Assembly (NCBI GenBank): GCA_030065125.1
Contig: JASJDM010000060.1
Coordinates: forward strand, 1 to 39,394
Direction: 5' to 3'
DNA: 39,394 bases
Source of the DNA: Lysobacterales bacterium
GTDB taxonomy: Bacteria > Pseudomonadota > Gammaproteobacteria > Xanthomonadales > SZUA-38
The notes beneath the pieces were generated by a model, which made no database searches, had not been told where the DNA came from, and worked only from the letters and a program-made list of their open reading frames with translations. This document shows positions 26,905-34,728 of this stretch, piece by piece; the stretch's first letter is position 1; every line of letters starts with the position of its first letter. The translations under genes were made by a program, and so were the position numbers.

Positions 26905-27333
26905 TCAGCCTACGAACGCCAGAGCCTGGCTGACCCGGCGAGTTTTGAAGTCTTTTCCATACTTCCATTTACCGTACTCCAGGGCGCCCTTTTCAGTCAT
27001 GAAACAGGCGACCAGCAGGCCTTCGTGGACGACGCCCCATTCCGGCAGGGGCGTTGTCGCGGGCTGGTCGATTCCCGGAGAGCGTTCCGCAGAGACGGCG
27101 GGTTTGGCGCGTTGCGCCCTGGATTGCTTGCCAGATGGTTTGTCGTCAGCATCCTCCCGAATCTTTCCCATGGCCACTTCCATTGCCGCCTTGGCTTCGC
27201 GGCGATTGGGATAACCATCGTTTCGATCCAGTACCTCGTGGTCATCCCCGAAGGCATCACCGCGCTCGATGGACCATGACCAGGTTCCATCGTGTTCCTC
27301 GTATACCAGCGGATACGGTCCCTTATTGTCCAT
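26905..27333 (-). CDS. Small soluble protein of unknown function
   Basis: I do not recognise this 142-residue protein. It has two conserved-looking blocks rich in Trp, Tyr and charged residues (YPLVYEEHDGTWSWSIERGD, then EWGVVHEGLLVACFMTEKGA) joined by a Lys/Ala/Pro-rich linker (about 65-95). There is no signal peptide or membrane segment. The ATG at 27333 has an AGAGAGG about 7 nt upstream. It converges with pppA, leaving only 10 nt between stops. It may be a host gene that inserted between pppA and the ppkA-like gene. Confidence 0.6.
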   Translation of the reverse strand: MDNKGPYPLVYEEHDGTWSWSIERGDAFGDDHEVLDRNDGYPNRREAKAAMEVAMGKIREDADDKPSGKQSRAQRAKPAVSAERSPGIDQPATTPLPEWGVVHEGLLVACFMTEKGALEYGKWKYGKDFKTRRVSQALAFVG

Positions 27334-27455
27334 CCCCAATCCTCTCTGGACGCTTGATTCCGGGCCTAACCTTTTGAAACAATAGCGAAGTTTGGTCTCA
27401 GATCATAGGAGTGTCCGGCTGCCGCCCTCGCAGGATGCGGTCGAAAACAATTAAC

Positions 27456-27731
27456 ATGCCCCGCGCCCGAGTCCAGGAAGTTGACTACTTCGAATTCAGA
27501 CGGTACCTGCAGACCGCCATCGACTGCGGCCATCGAATAGAGCCTCGGGAAAGGGAAGCCTGGGCGGCGTACGTCAGAGAACATGACGTTAAAGAGGTGG
27601 TGATGAAGCAATGGTCCCGGCGTTTCGAGAAATCCGAGACCGTGATCATCGACATGGGGGGGGACACCTGGGACGGCTACTATGTATTCTCTTCCCAGGA
27701 TGAGACCGCCTACAAATGGGAAACTGAATAA
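27456..27731 (+). CDS. Small acidic/basic protein of unknown function
   Basis: This unrecognised protein has about 91 residues from the ATG at 27456; earlier in-frame starts are GTG 27411 (an AGGA touches it) and ATG 27435. It has a natural mixed composition with aromatic-rich stretches (YFEFRRYLQTAIDCGHRIEP, then DTWDGYYVFSSQDETAYKWE). It faces the end of the ppkA-like gene and runs opposite to the 26905-27333 gene. No membrane segment or signal peptide is seen. Confidence 0.5.
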   Translation: MPRARVQEVDYFEFRRYLQTAIDCGHRIEPREREAWAAYVREHDVKEVVMKQWSRRFEKSETVIIDMGGDTWDGYYVFSSQDETAYKWETE

Positions 27732-27797
27732 TCCGGACCCGGCAGTTTGCGCCGCAGAAAGATCCTGACTGCGCCTCGGGACAGACTCCCAGCCCCC

Positions 27798-30746
27798 TCA
27801 GTTTGAGAAATAGCGCACGACGCGGAACCCCACTGAATCGAATGCACGATCTTCCGGCAGACGTTTCCGATAAGACAGCGGGTTGTCCACCGGCTCGGTT
27901 CTGAAAGACACTCCCCGAATGATGCCGGCGCCGCAGTCGCCGTCGGTCACGAGCCCGGCATCCCAGCCCAGCGTTGTCGAGTTGGGATCCCAACAGTCCG
28001 ATCCCCACTCGCTGAGACCACCAACAAATCCGGAAAAGCGTGGATCGTCGGCGGATACCTGCCGAACGGGACCCGGCTCTGCGCGCCCGTCATCGCAGGG
28101 ATAGGCTGGACGTTTTCGGTTTTTCTTCAGGTAGCTCGCGTCCGCCACATTGCCGAACTCACAGATGTTGTTCGGGTCCAGTTGCGGGCGCCCAAAGCCA
28201 TCTGCGGCGACCAGCCATTCGGCTTCAGCAGGCAGGCGATAGTCGGCGCCCGTTTCTTCGGAAAGCCACGCGGCATACCGGGTTGCTGCCTGAAAGTCGA
28301 CGCAGGCCACCGGGTGTCGATCGCCCTGTGAATACCCGGGTTTCTGCCAAGTCTGGTTTCGGCGTCCCCGTGGATTCAGGTCGTTGGCCCGACAATTGCG
28401 GCGACGCTTCGGACGATACCCCGTCGCCTCAACGAATCGCCCAAACGACTCAACCGTAATCTCCCCCGCCGAGATCGCGAAGCGGGTCACAACGTCGATC
28501 TCCTGTGGCTGGTCGAGACCAGCGCGTACCGGGTACTTTCCTTCCCAGATTGTCAGCATCTCGGGTCCCTGGCCGCCGTTGTTCAGCGTATCCTGGAACA
28601 AGAAGGGCTTCCGGATCACCGCTTCCGCGGCTGCCAGGCCGGCCATGGCCGCGCCGTTCCTCGGATCCAGGCGCAGGACACGGCGGAAACTGGCAAGCGC
28701 CTGATCGCGATCACGCTCCTCTACAAACGTCTGGCCTTTGCGAATCAGTTCGGAAACCAACTGCTGTTTTTTGTCGTTGAGCTGAGAGCGAGCGCGTTGC
28801 ACCTCCGGGTCATCGGGCACTGCCCCCGCAGCTCGCACCAGATAGCGGTCGGCGGCATCAAGGTCGATCGCCTCGAGGGGTTTGGCCATCTCCCGTGAAA
28901 ACCACTGGAGATACACGGCCACGATCCTGTAAAGCCCGGCGCGGGCCTGTGGGTTGCCGGGGTCGATCTCAAGCACTGCCTGATAGCGATCCAGGGCATT
29001 ACGCCCGGGCGGTGTGGTCAATCGTCGCTCCTGGAGGTCCTCTGCAGCCTGCGTGAGCAGGACTTCCACGTCGAGACGCTGGGATATGACGTAATCGTCC
29101 TCAATGCTCCCATCCACAGCGCCTTCAGCCTGTTCGGCTTGCGCGGCATCCTGGCCTGGGTCAAGGTCGGTTTCCGGCGGGACCAGAACCGGCGTTGCCG
29201 CCGTCACGGTTTCGCGGGCCGGCTGATCCTGTTCCGGTTCGATGGGAGCTGTGTCAGCGGCAAGGTTGTCACGCGGCCGGGTGCGAGCCGGCAGGTCGTC
29301 TCTTTGCGCCGGAGCACCGGCGGCCACGCTGTCGTCGCGCGGCAATGATTCCGGCTCAGGTTCTGAGGCTGGCCAGTTCAACCAGATCAATAACACCACC
29401 ACCAGGCTCGCAGCAGCTGCGAAGCTGGAGAAGAAAGCCTTTGGGTTCTGATCCCGCCAGCGCTGCGCCAGGGCCAGGCCCATCCCTGTCTTGTCTTTCA
29501 GGCCGGCAAGCGCCGCACGGTATACGGGCCCAAGCGCCTTGATCGATGATCGCCATATCGCCTCTGCCCGGTCGATCCAGCCACTGGCCGCGGATTCCCG
29601 GCTTTTTGCACGAAGCTGATCCGGCGATATCGGCTTGTGTACCTCAACGCCGGCAGACCCTGCACCCTGGTGGTCCTCCTGGATCGGCGGCGTCCGCATC
29701 ACCATGGTTGAATCGGCGGGCTCTGGCTTGGGGGTCTGCATGACCTGGGTTCTGTCAGCCGCGGCCGGCTGGGGGGGCACAGAGGGCGTACCGGCCCCGG
29801 CGACGGGCTGCGGCGCTGGTCCATCGTCCAGTGGACGCATGACGCGGGTTTCACCACCCTCCGGTTCCAGCTGCAGGGGTTTCATGTATCGGGTTCTGTC
29901 ATCGGGCTCCGGGTCGACCGCAGGGCCCTGCAGCGCCCCACCGTTGGGGGACGAAGCCGTGTCGTCGTCGGATGACTCAGGCAACAGCTGCCGCAGCGCC
30001 TCAACCAGATCCTCGGCGCTCCCGAACCGATGCTGGGGTTGGGTTGCCAGAGTCCGGTCAAAGAACGCCTGCCAGTGGGCATACTTATCCGGGAGTTTCG
30101 GCGCGCCCGGCTCGGGCTGGGAGCCGGGAGCGGCATTCTCACGGGGAGGCCGAAAACCCAGCAGGACCTCAAAAGCGGTGGTCCCAAGAGCATAAATGTC
30201 GGAAAAAATGGAAGGGTCGCTGCCGCTCAACTGTTCCGGGCTCAGGTAGGGATCAGTGCTCAAATCTGCCGGAGATTCTGCTGAACCGGTTGCTGGTTGA
30301 CCGAAGTCGGTCAGAAACGGGCAACCCGCTTCGTCGAAAAGAATGTTCGTGGGCTTGACCGCGCCATGAATCAGCCCTCGTTTGTGCAGGTAGGCAAGTG
30401 CCTGGCCTGCAGCAACCAGAGTTTCAACGAACAGCCTCTCGTTCAGCTTTCCAGCAGACTTTCGACTGGCGATATCGCCGCCGTTGAGCAACCGGGTGCA
30501 GACAAAGGGCGCGTCGTCCGCAGTCCTGCCGACCCCGTAGATTTTGACAATGTGAGGGTGTTGAAGCTTGGCGACAAGCTCTGCATTCCGGACAAACTGG
30601 CGGCTGTACTCGGTATCCGAAGCGAATTCCCCACGCAGCACCTTGATTGCCACATGTCGATTCGATTTCTGCTGATTTGCCCGGTAAACAACAGCGTAGC
30701 GGCTGTGCCCCAGTTCTTCTTCGATTGTGTACCCTTCGATTTCCAT
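27798..30746 (-). CDS. ppkA: PpkA-like membrane protein: degenerate Ser/Thr kinase domain plus FGE-like domain
   Basis: The 982 residues start with a protein-kinase fold (about 1-260): VAIK lysine Lys35, helix-C Glu56, DFG motif at 147-149 and Asn134 are kept. The HRD catalytic loop reads HGAVKPTN, so the catalytic aspartate is Ala129, and the glycine loop (GHSRYAVVY) lacks two glycines. A Pro-rich linker leads to one membrane helix (near 435-460, ASLVVVLLIWLNW). Next comes a TPR-like helical region, then a C-terminal formylglycine-generating-enzyme-like domain (about 745-980, with LPAEAEWLVAADGFGRP and ending VGFRVVRYFSN). P. aeruginosa PpkA instead ends in a von Willebrand A domain. The gene name rests on context with fha, tagF and pppA. 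Kinase activity is doubtful. Confidence 0.85.
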   Translation of the reverse strand: MEIEGYTIEEELGHSRYAVVYRANQQKSNRHVAIKVLRGEFASDTEYSRQFVRNAELVAKLQHPHIVKIYGVGRTADDAPFVCTRLLNGGDIASRKSAGKLNERLFVETLVAAGQALAYLHKRGLIHGAVKPTNILFDEAGCPFLTDFGQPATGSAESPADLSTDPYLSPEQLSGSDPSIFSDIYALGTTAFEVLLGFRPPRENAAPGSQPEPGAPKLPDKYAHWQAFFDRTLATQPQHRFGSAEDLVEALRQLLPESSDDDTASSPNGGALQGPAVDPEPDDRTRYMKPLQLEPEGGETRVMRPLDDGPAPQPVAGAGTPSVPPQPAAADRTQVMQTPKPEPADSTMVMRTPPIQEDHQGAGSAGVEVHKPISPDQLRAKSRESAASGWIDRAEAIWRSSIKALGPVYRAALAGLKDKTGMGLALAQRWRDQNPKAFFSSFAAAASLVVVLLIWLNWPASEPEPESLPRDDSVAAGAPAQRDDLPARTRPRDNLAADTAPIEPEQDQPARETVTAATPVLVPPETDLDPGQDAAQAEQAEGAVDGSIEDDYVISQRLDVEVLLTQAAEDLQERRLTTPPGRNALDRYQAVLEIDPGNPQARAGLYRIVAVYLQWFSREMAKPLEAIDLDAADRYLVRAAGAVPDDPEVQRARSQLNDKKQQLVSELIRKGQTFVEERDRDQALASFRRVLRLDPRNGAAMAGLAAAEAVIRKPFLFQDTLNNGGQGPEMLTIWEGKYPVRAGLDQPQEIDVVTRFAISAGEITVESFGRFVEATGYRPKRRRNCRANDLNPRGRRNQTWQKPGYSQGDRHPVACVDFQAATRYAAWLSEETGADYRLPAEAEWLVAADGFGRPQLDPNNICEFGNVADASYLKKNRKRPAYPCDDGRAEPGPVRQVSADDPRFSGFVGGLSEWGSDCWDPNSTTLGWDAGLVTDGDCGAGIIRGVSFRTEPVDNPLSYRKRLPEDRAFDSVGFRVVRYFSN

Positions 30747-30928
30747 CCGATCGATCCAGCAGAGCTACCCCAGTATGGTCTGACCAGTTCGAACGCTGTG
30801 AGATCCCCTGATTTGCAGGCGAATTGTGGCCCGCCCGTCGGTCAGCCTGGCTACCTGGTCAATGGTATCACCGATACTCCATAACACCCGGCAATCGATT
30901 GCCAAGGCAGCATACGGCACGGGTGCCC

Positions 30929-31405
30929 TCAACGCGGGCGCGGATAACGTGGATAGGCCTGGTTGGGTACGAGCTGGCAGATCAGGCTCAACGGTATGTC
31001 AGCTTTAACGTCCCACTGCGGTAATCCGGTACCGGGAGGCCAGTAATCATTTCGTGTTTTCGGGTCTTCCAGCACGCTGAAGTCGAACACATTGCCACCG
31101 GGAAGTCCGGTGTGAAGCTTAAACTCAAACTCGTGTCGTTCGGGTAGCCTGGTGAGGGCATAGACCCGAGCGCCCTGACGCAGCATCTCGAACTTTAACC
31201 CGAGAGCCATTTCCATTTGCCGCGGCGTCAATCCGAACAGGAACTTTTCAACCGTGACGTAGCCCACACCGCGGCTTGTGGCACCCGAATTGACCGGCAT
31301 GCTGGAGCTCCTGACTTTGACCAGGCGGTGATGCCCCTTGGCTTTCCACGATTTCATCGAGCTTTCTTTTGCAAGCTCGCCGAAGGTGGCCGTTAGATTT
31401 GCCAT
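30929..31405 (-). CDS. Unrecognised protein in accessory zone
   Basis: This protein has 158 residues from ATG 31405; a longer reading to 31513 adds an unnatural leader. After a basic N-terminus comes a compact domain (GYVTVEKFLFGLTPRQMEMA, RVYALTRLPERHEFEFKLH, then PGGNVFDFSVLEDP and a Pro/Gly-rich tail). I recall similar sequences annotated as hypothetical, but I cannot name a family. There is no signal peptide. It is divergent from the 31560 gene with about 155 nt between them, and lies upstream of the ppkA-like gene on the same strand (182-nt gap). Immunity or cargo roles are only possibilities. Confidence 0.55.
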   Translation of the reverse strand: MANLTATFGELAKESSMKSWKAKGHHRLVKVRSSSMPVNSGATSRGVGYVTVEKFLFGLTPRQMEMALGLKFEMLRQGARVYALTRLPERHEFEFKLHTGLPGGNVFDFSVLEDPKTRNDYWPPGTGLPQWDVKADIPLSLICQLVPNQAYPRYPRPR

Positions 31406-31559
31406 GGCCCTGATTATAGTCGCCTGCAATTGCCATTGGGTACTGGTTTTGCGGGAGACGGACTGACCACGTTTGGGCGCGTGGTGGCTTGACTGCAGGG
31501 CGGCATGGGACACAATTGAAACAGGACAGCATCAACCAGTCGTCAAAGGAGCAGCCCCA

Positions 31560-32108
31560 ATGACCATTCGAAACTCAGCAACCAATGCCGCTTCCACGGT
31601 TGCGGCAATTGCCGTCGAAACGGCGTTGGGTGGCGCTCGGGGCACCATCGCCGGACTCGCCGTGCAGCCAGTGGTCTGGGTCATTACCGATACCGCACCG
31701 GATGCTGGTGACGCTTTTACCTACGTGGCGACCGGCATTGGCGGGCTGGTCAGTCTGGCGTGGGCCGTGCCCGGTATCGTGACGGGTGCCGTGAAGGCGG
31801 CGGTTGACGACTATACGCAGACTTTGGTGGACGAAGCCAAACAGGATGAACCGGGCCATGCCCGTACCTGCATGTACCCCCTTGGCGACTACAGTTTCTG
31901 GGCCAGCGGTGGGCACATCCAGGCCATGACCGTGGCCTCGGCCGGCGGCGTGGTGTGGCAACACCCCAACGGTGCGTATATTTTTATCAAGGATGCCAAT
32001 GACCTGCTGGTCTGCGATTACCGTCCCCGACGCGCGCAGAGAATCTACCGGCCTTTGCTGCCGCTGCAACGCGTGGGCGACGGCGTGCGCTGGACCACGG
32101 GCTCCTAG
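31560..32108 (+). CDS. Protein with hydrophobic N-terminal half, function unknown
   Basis: The 182-residue protein starts at an ATG 8 nt after AAAGGAG. Residues 1-80 are Ala/Gly/Val-rich and could form two membrane segments (GTIAGLAVQPVVWVITDTA near 28-46 and YVATGIGGLVSLAWAVPGI near 58-80). The C-terminal half is soluble, with HARTCMYPLGDYSFWASGGH and VVWQHPNGAYIFIKDANDLL. No signal peptide is evident. Small proteins with glycine-rich amphipathic helices include pore-forming T6SS effectors, but I have no motif proving that here. It is unrecognised. Its neighbour across the divergent gap is the 30929-31405 gene. Confidence 0.6.
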   Translation: MTIRNSATNAASTVAAIAVETALGGARGTIAGLAVQPVVWVITDTAPDAGDAFTYVATGIGGLVSLAWAVPGIVTGAVKAAVDDYTQTLVDEAKQDEPGHARTCMYPLGDYSFWASGGHIQAMTVASAGGVVWQHPNGAYIFIKDANDLLVCDYRPRRAQRIYRPLLPLQRVGDGVRWTTGS

Positions 32109-32231
32109 CCGGATTCGAATTACGGCTTGTCGGGTGACTCTCAAAACCCTGCGATTCCCGGCTGGCCGCAGCCTGGCGGAAATCCTCTAATGACCCGTGA
32201 CCAAGCGTTATGAAGTGCTAGCCTTAGGGGT

Positions 32232-32756
32232 ATGGATTCTCGCGTTCCCATTGTCGCGCTGGCTGTGCTCGTCGCGTCCTGCGCCATGGCTCCCAGCCGC
32301 GGTCCCGCGAATATGGCGGAGTGGGACCAGATCGTCTCAAGCGATCTGTTTGCCGACGTTGCGCCATTCAGCCGTAACGTAGCGTCTGATGGTGACGGAC
32401 GGGTATTTTCGTTTGCTGTCGAGGAGCGGCCTGACGAGATGCTGATGTCTGTCGTCATCGTTGTCGGACCGCCAGGTTCACGGCTGGACGCCGACGCCTG
32501 GGCAGCCGCCGTTGCCGTTGCCAGCGACGTTGAGAGGGCGCGTGACTTTCCTGATCTGGGGGCAAGAGCACAGATCCAGGCACCCAGTTTTTCGCCCGAG
32601 GGCGCTTTTTCAGGAGTGGTCTTCACGACCGCGGATGGGAACTTCGACCTGCAGGTATCGGTGTTTGAATCCAGCAGCGCCACGCCGCGCCGGTCGCTGA
32701 CCGCAATCGACGCTGCGCGCCGCGTTGACAGAGCCTACAGGGGGAGGTCTCCGTGA
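32232..32756 (+). CDS. Small putative lipoprotein
   Basis: This is a 174-residue protein with a lipoprotein-type signal: MDSRVPIVALAVLVASC, where VASC forms the lipobox and Cys17 would be lipidated. The mature part is an unrecognised alpha/beta domain (VFSFAVEERPDEMLMSVVIV, then GAFSGVVFTTADGNFDLQVS). A GGGG sits close to the ATG. It is followed after 37 nt by the 32794 gene in the same direction, so the two may form an operon. A periplasmic lipoprotein beside an unknown gene near a T6SS is a usual layout for immunity proteins, but this is inference. Confidence 0.6.
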   Translation: MDSRVPIVALAVLVASCAMAPSRGPANMAEWDQIVSSDLFADVAPFSRNVASDGDGRVFSFAVEERPDEMLMSVVIVVGPPGSRLDADAWAAAVAVASDVERARDFPDLGARAQIQAPSFSPEGAFSGVVFTTADGNFDLQVSVFESSSATPRRSLTAIDAARRVDRAYRGRSP

Positions 32757-32793
32757 ATTCACTGGGTCTAGCACGAATTTGGGAGATGTGGAC

Positions 32794-33573
32794 ATGTCCG
32801 ACGACGTATTGAAGGACTACCCCGTCGTGCGGGTCCACCGCTGGTACAACCGCCTGGCTGACGCCAGCCTGGCGAGAAAAATCAACGGTCGGGACCCGCT
32901 GTCGGGCAGGTTTCTGAAGACCTACGTCACCAACCGTGTTAAGGACAAGGAGTATTCGTTTCCCGCACCGCCCTATTTAATCAGCAATCACAAGGTGACA
33001 GCAGCGCTTGCGTTTCACCGGCGGGTCTTTCTCACCGAAGAAAAAGCCCGCCTCGGCGCCGGCGGGGCAACCTCGAGGTGGGCCGGCCTGGTACCTCGCC
33101 TGAAGGACGGCCGCTGGAACGGCGCCAGCAAAATCAGCCTGTACTATGAAAGCCTGGTTGAGATTGGATCGTCATTTGAAATCATTCGGATTCAGACCTC
33201 CGGCACGCCCGAGGAGCGTGACCTTTTCACCTCCCTGCGCGGGTTCCAGCTGCGCAGCGACATCGAGGTGACCGGGCAGGCCAAAGGTAATCTCATCACG
33301 GTCCGCTTTCAGAAATGGGAGGCAACCGCCCTCGACCGGTATGACTTCAACTATGACGAGTACCTCACCTTGCCAAATCCTGATTTCAACAGCACTGATG
33401 CCGACGCCATCAAGCCGGACCTGGAGAGTTTTCGCGTCTACCACAAAAACGCCAAAAGAATGGTCGATGCCGGTCTGGCCGCACCGTTCAGGGTGAAGGT
33501 TGGACCTTGGACGGTCACGGCACCCGCGGTGACCGGTCCGGCAGACATTGATCCCGCCAAACCCCTTCGCTAA
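32794..33573 (+). CDS. Unrecognised 259-residue protein, possible T6SS cargo
   Basis: The start at ATG 32794 has GGGAG 8 nt upstream; a longer in-frame reading would overlap the lipoprotein gene. It has no signal peptide or membrane segment. A basic N-terminal domain (DYPVVRVHRWYNRLADASL, then PAPPYLISNHKVTAALAFHR) precedes a beta-rich C-terminal part with DRYDFNYDEYLTLPNPDF, then VYHKNAKRMVDAGLAAPFRV. The C-terminal block looks like a conserved module, but I cannot assign it. Position beside a lipoprotein and near a T6SS locus makes cargo a reasonable guess, with no catalytic motif to back it. Confidence 0.6.
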   Translation: MSDDVLKDYPVVRVHRWYNRLADASLARKINGRDPLSGRFLKTYVTNRVKDKEYSFPAPPYLISNHKVTAALAFHRRVFLTEEKARLGAGGATSRWAGLVPRLKDGRWNGASKISLYYESLVEIGSSFEIIRIQTSGTPEERDLFTSLRGFQLRSDIEVTGQAKGNLITVRFQKWEATALDRYDFNYDEYLTLPNPDFNSTDADAIKPDLESFRVYHKNAKRMVDAGLAAPFRVKVGPWTVTAPAVTGPADIDPAKPLR

Positions 33574-33589
33574 GCGTCCGAAAAAAGTG

Positions 33590-33615
33590 CACGCCTTGGG
33601 GATCACGCCTTGGGG
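33590..33615. repeat. Short tandem repeat, two copies
   Basis: CACGCCTTGGGG occurs at 33590-33601 and 33604-33615 (14-bp period), in the gap after the 259-residue gene. Nearby TTGCCACA (33629-33636) and TGTGGCAA (33663-33670) form an 8-bp inverted pair. No function is assigned. Confidence 0.6.
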
Positions 33616-33730
33616 GTCGAGTCCTGCGTTGCCACAATGAGGTCAGGACGGACGGTCGGCAATGTGGCAATGCAGGAATTGACGCCATCACCCCGCTCGG
33701 AACATTTTCTATCTCCGGTCTGGTCTGGCG

Positions 33731-34450
33731 TCACGAAGTGGGAGCGAGGATGTGGGTTCCAAGGAACATCGCGATTGCGTTTCGATAGTACTCCGTCGGT
33801 TGCGTCCGAAGGCCTCGCCCCCTGCCGGGATCCATCACCCTGACCTCGCCGCCGCGCGCGTGCGCCACCACTACCGCGTGGCTGAAGGGGCCGTTTCGCC
33901 CAATGGCCCAGAAGGGCATGTAGATATAGCCGAGTTGCCGGAGCTTTGTGGCCAGGAGGTCGGTGGTCAGATCCCTCCCCGCCACGGGGTCTAAATGCAT
34001 CGAACCGATCTCCATGAGGAGGCCAACCCCGCCCATGGTCGCGGCGCCGTCCTCGTTGAGCGCATTGGGATATTGCGCCATCCGCGCCTCGATCGTCTCC
34101 TCGCTGACAGCCGCCGCGCCGCCGATAATCCACGAACAGGCGGTCGACCAGCTTTCATAGGCGGCTGACCAGCACTGGTGCTGTTCCTGCGTGACTTCGG
34201 GCGGGTCGCGGAGAGGCAGTCTGAAGGTCATCGTAAGGTCACTCAGTCGAAACGGATTACCCTCAGGATAGGGTAACGCCTCGCCTTTGCCCAGGGAACG
34301 CCGAACGGTGTCCTGTACCGAAGGAAGCCGCACAAAGAAAAACACCCGGAGAACTTCCGTTGGCACGATCTGCGGCACGCCGGGCCAGCTGGCGCGTGAT
34401 GACCCCGCTGGAGGTGCCGCCGCGACTGCGTGGTGGTCCTCGCTGGACAT
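33731..34450 (-). CDS. Putative papain-like cysteine peptidase
   Basis: The open frame gives 239 residues, and the folded part lies after about residue 74. EQHQCWSAAYESW places a Gln next to Cys93, as in papain-like and C39/C70-type peptidases. FSHAVVVAHARGGEVRVMDP gives the His191 and an acidic partner near Asp207. This order (Q-C, H, D/N) fits a cysteine peptidase or amidase, but the family is not certain. The first 20 codons are antisense to an integrase remnant, so the start is doubtful; ATG 34231 gives 166 residues and keeps all key residues. There is no signal peptide. A T6SS effector role is possible from context only. Confidence 0.6.
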   Translation of the reverse strand: MSSEDHHAVAAAPPAGSSRASWPGVPQIVPTEVLRVFFFVRLPSVQDTVRRSLGKGEALPYPEGNPFRLSDLTMTFRLPLRDPPEVTQEQHQCWSAAYESWSTACSWIIGGAAAVSEETIEARMAQYPNALNEDGAATMGGVGLLMEIGSMHLDPVAGRDLTTDLLATKLRQLGYIYMPFWAIGRNGPFSHAVVVAHARGGEVRVMDPGRGRGLRTQPTEYYRNAIAMFLGTHILAPTS

Positions 34451-34478
34451 CGTGTTGCGCTACGCGCACCTGGCTTCG
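34388..34478 (+). pseudogene. Tyrosine-recombinase (integrase) C-terminal remnant
   Basis: Two pieces of a typical phage or island integrase tail are visible in different frames: SWRVMTPLEV from about 34387 and WSSLDIVLRYAHLAS from 34434. The second carries the conserved RYAHL with the usual His, but the active-site Tyr context cannot be checked further because the sequence ends in a repeat. The frame change between the pieces and the missing N-terminal domains mark it as broken. Confidence 0.6.
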
Positions 34479-34588
34479 CGACCAATGGATTGTAAGTCTC
34501 TCGCCCAGAGTGAATGTAACTGCCTAGATTTCGCCGCGACCGGGGCCGTGCAGGGCTCGAACCTACGACCAATGGATTAAATGTCCAA
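34479..34588 (-). pseudogene. tRNA-Lys-like 3' fragment with flanking direct repeats (att-like scar)
   Basis: On the minus strand, 34588-34542 reads like the anticodon arm, variable loop and T arm of a tRNA-Lys. GTAGG-TTCGAGC-CCTGC forms a T arm, and a TTTAATCCATTGGTCG anticodon/variable part precedes it. The D arm, acceptor 5' strand and CCA are missing, so it is not a working tRNA. The 13-bp CGACCAATGGATT occurs at 34479-34491 and 34566-34578, and the first copy directly follows the integrase remnant. This looks like the scar of an element that inserted at a tRNA gene. Confidence 0.5.
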
Positions 34589-34707
34589 TCCAAATTTTCC
34601 CGGAATCGACCCAACGCGACCGGAAACGGAGTAGTCGCTGGCCCAAATTTGGCCCAAATTCGGGAGCGTGCTACCGGCGATATCTGGCTTTTGCGGTTGG
34701 CCTTTTT

Positions 34708-34728
34708 TCTATTTGTTGCCTGTCCCGG
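34708..34728 (+). repeat. Dispersed repeat core matching RAYT upstream repeats
   Basis: CTATTTGTTGCCTGTCCCGG here is the reverse complement of a core in both repeats before the transposase (36550-36570 and 36658-36678). It lies about 1.8 kb from them. A shorter degenerate version ends in GCCTGTCCCGG at 37783-37793. Confidence 0.75.

Noticed and set aside
34542..34588. A functional tRNA gene
   Set aside because: Only the anticodon arm, variable loop and T arm are recognisable. The D arm, 5' acceptor strand and CCA end are missing.
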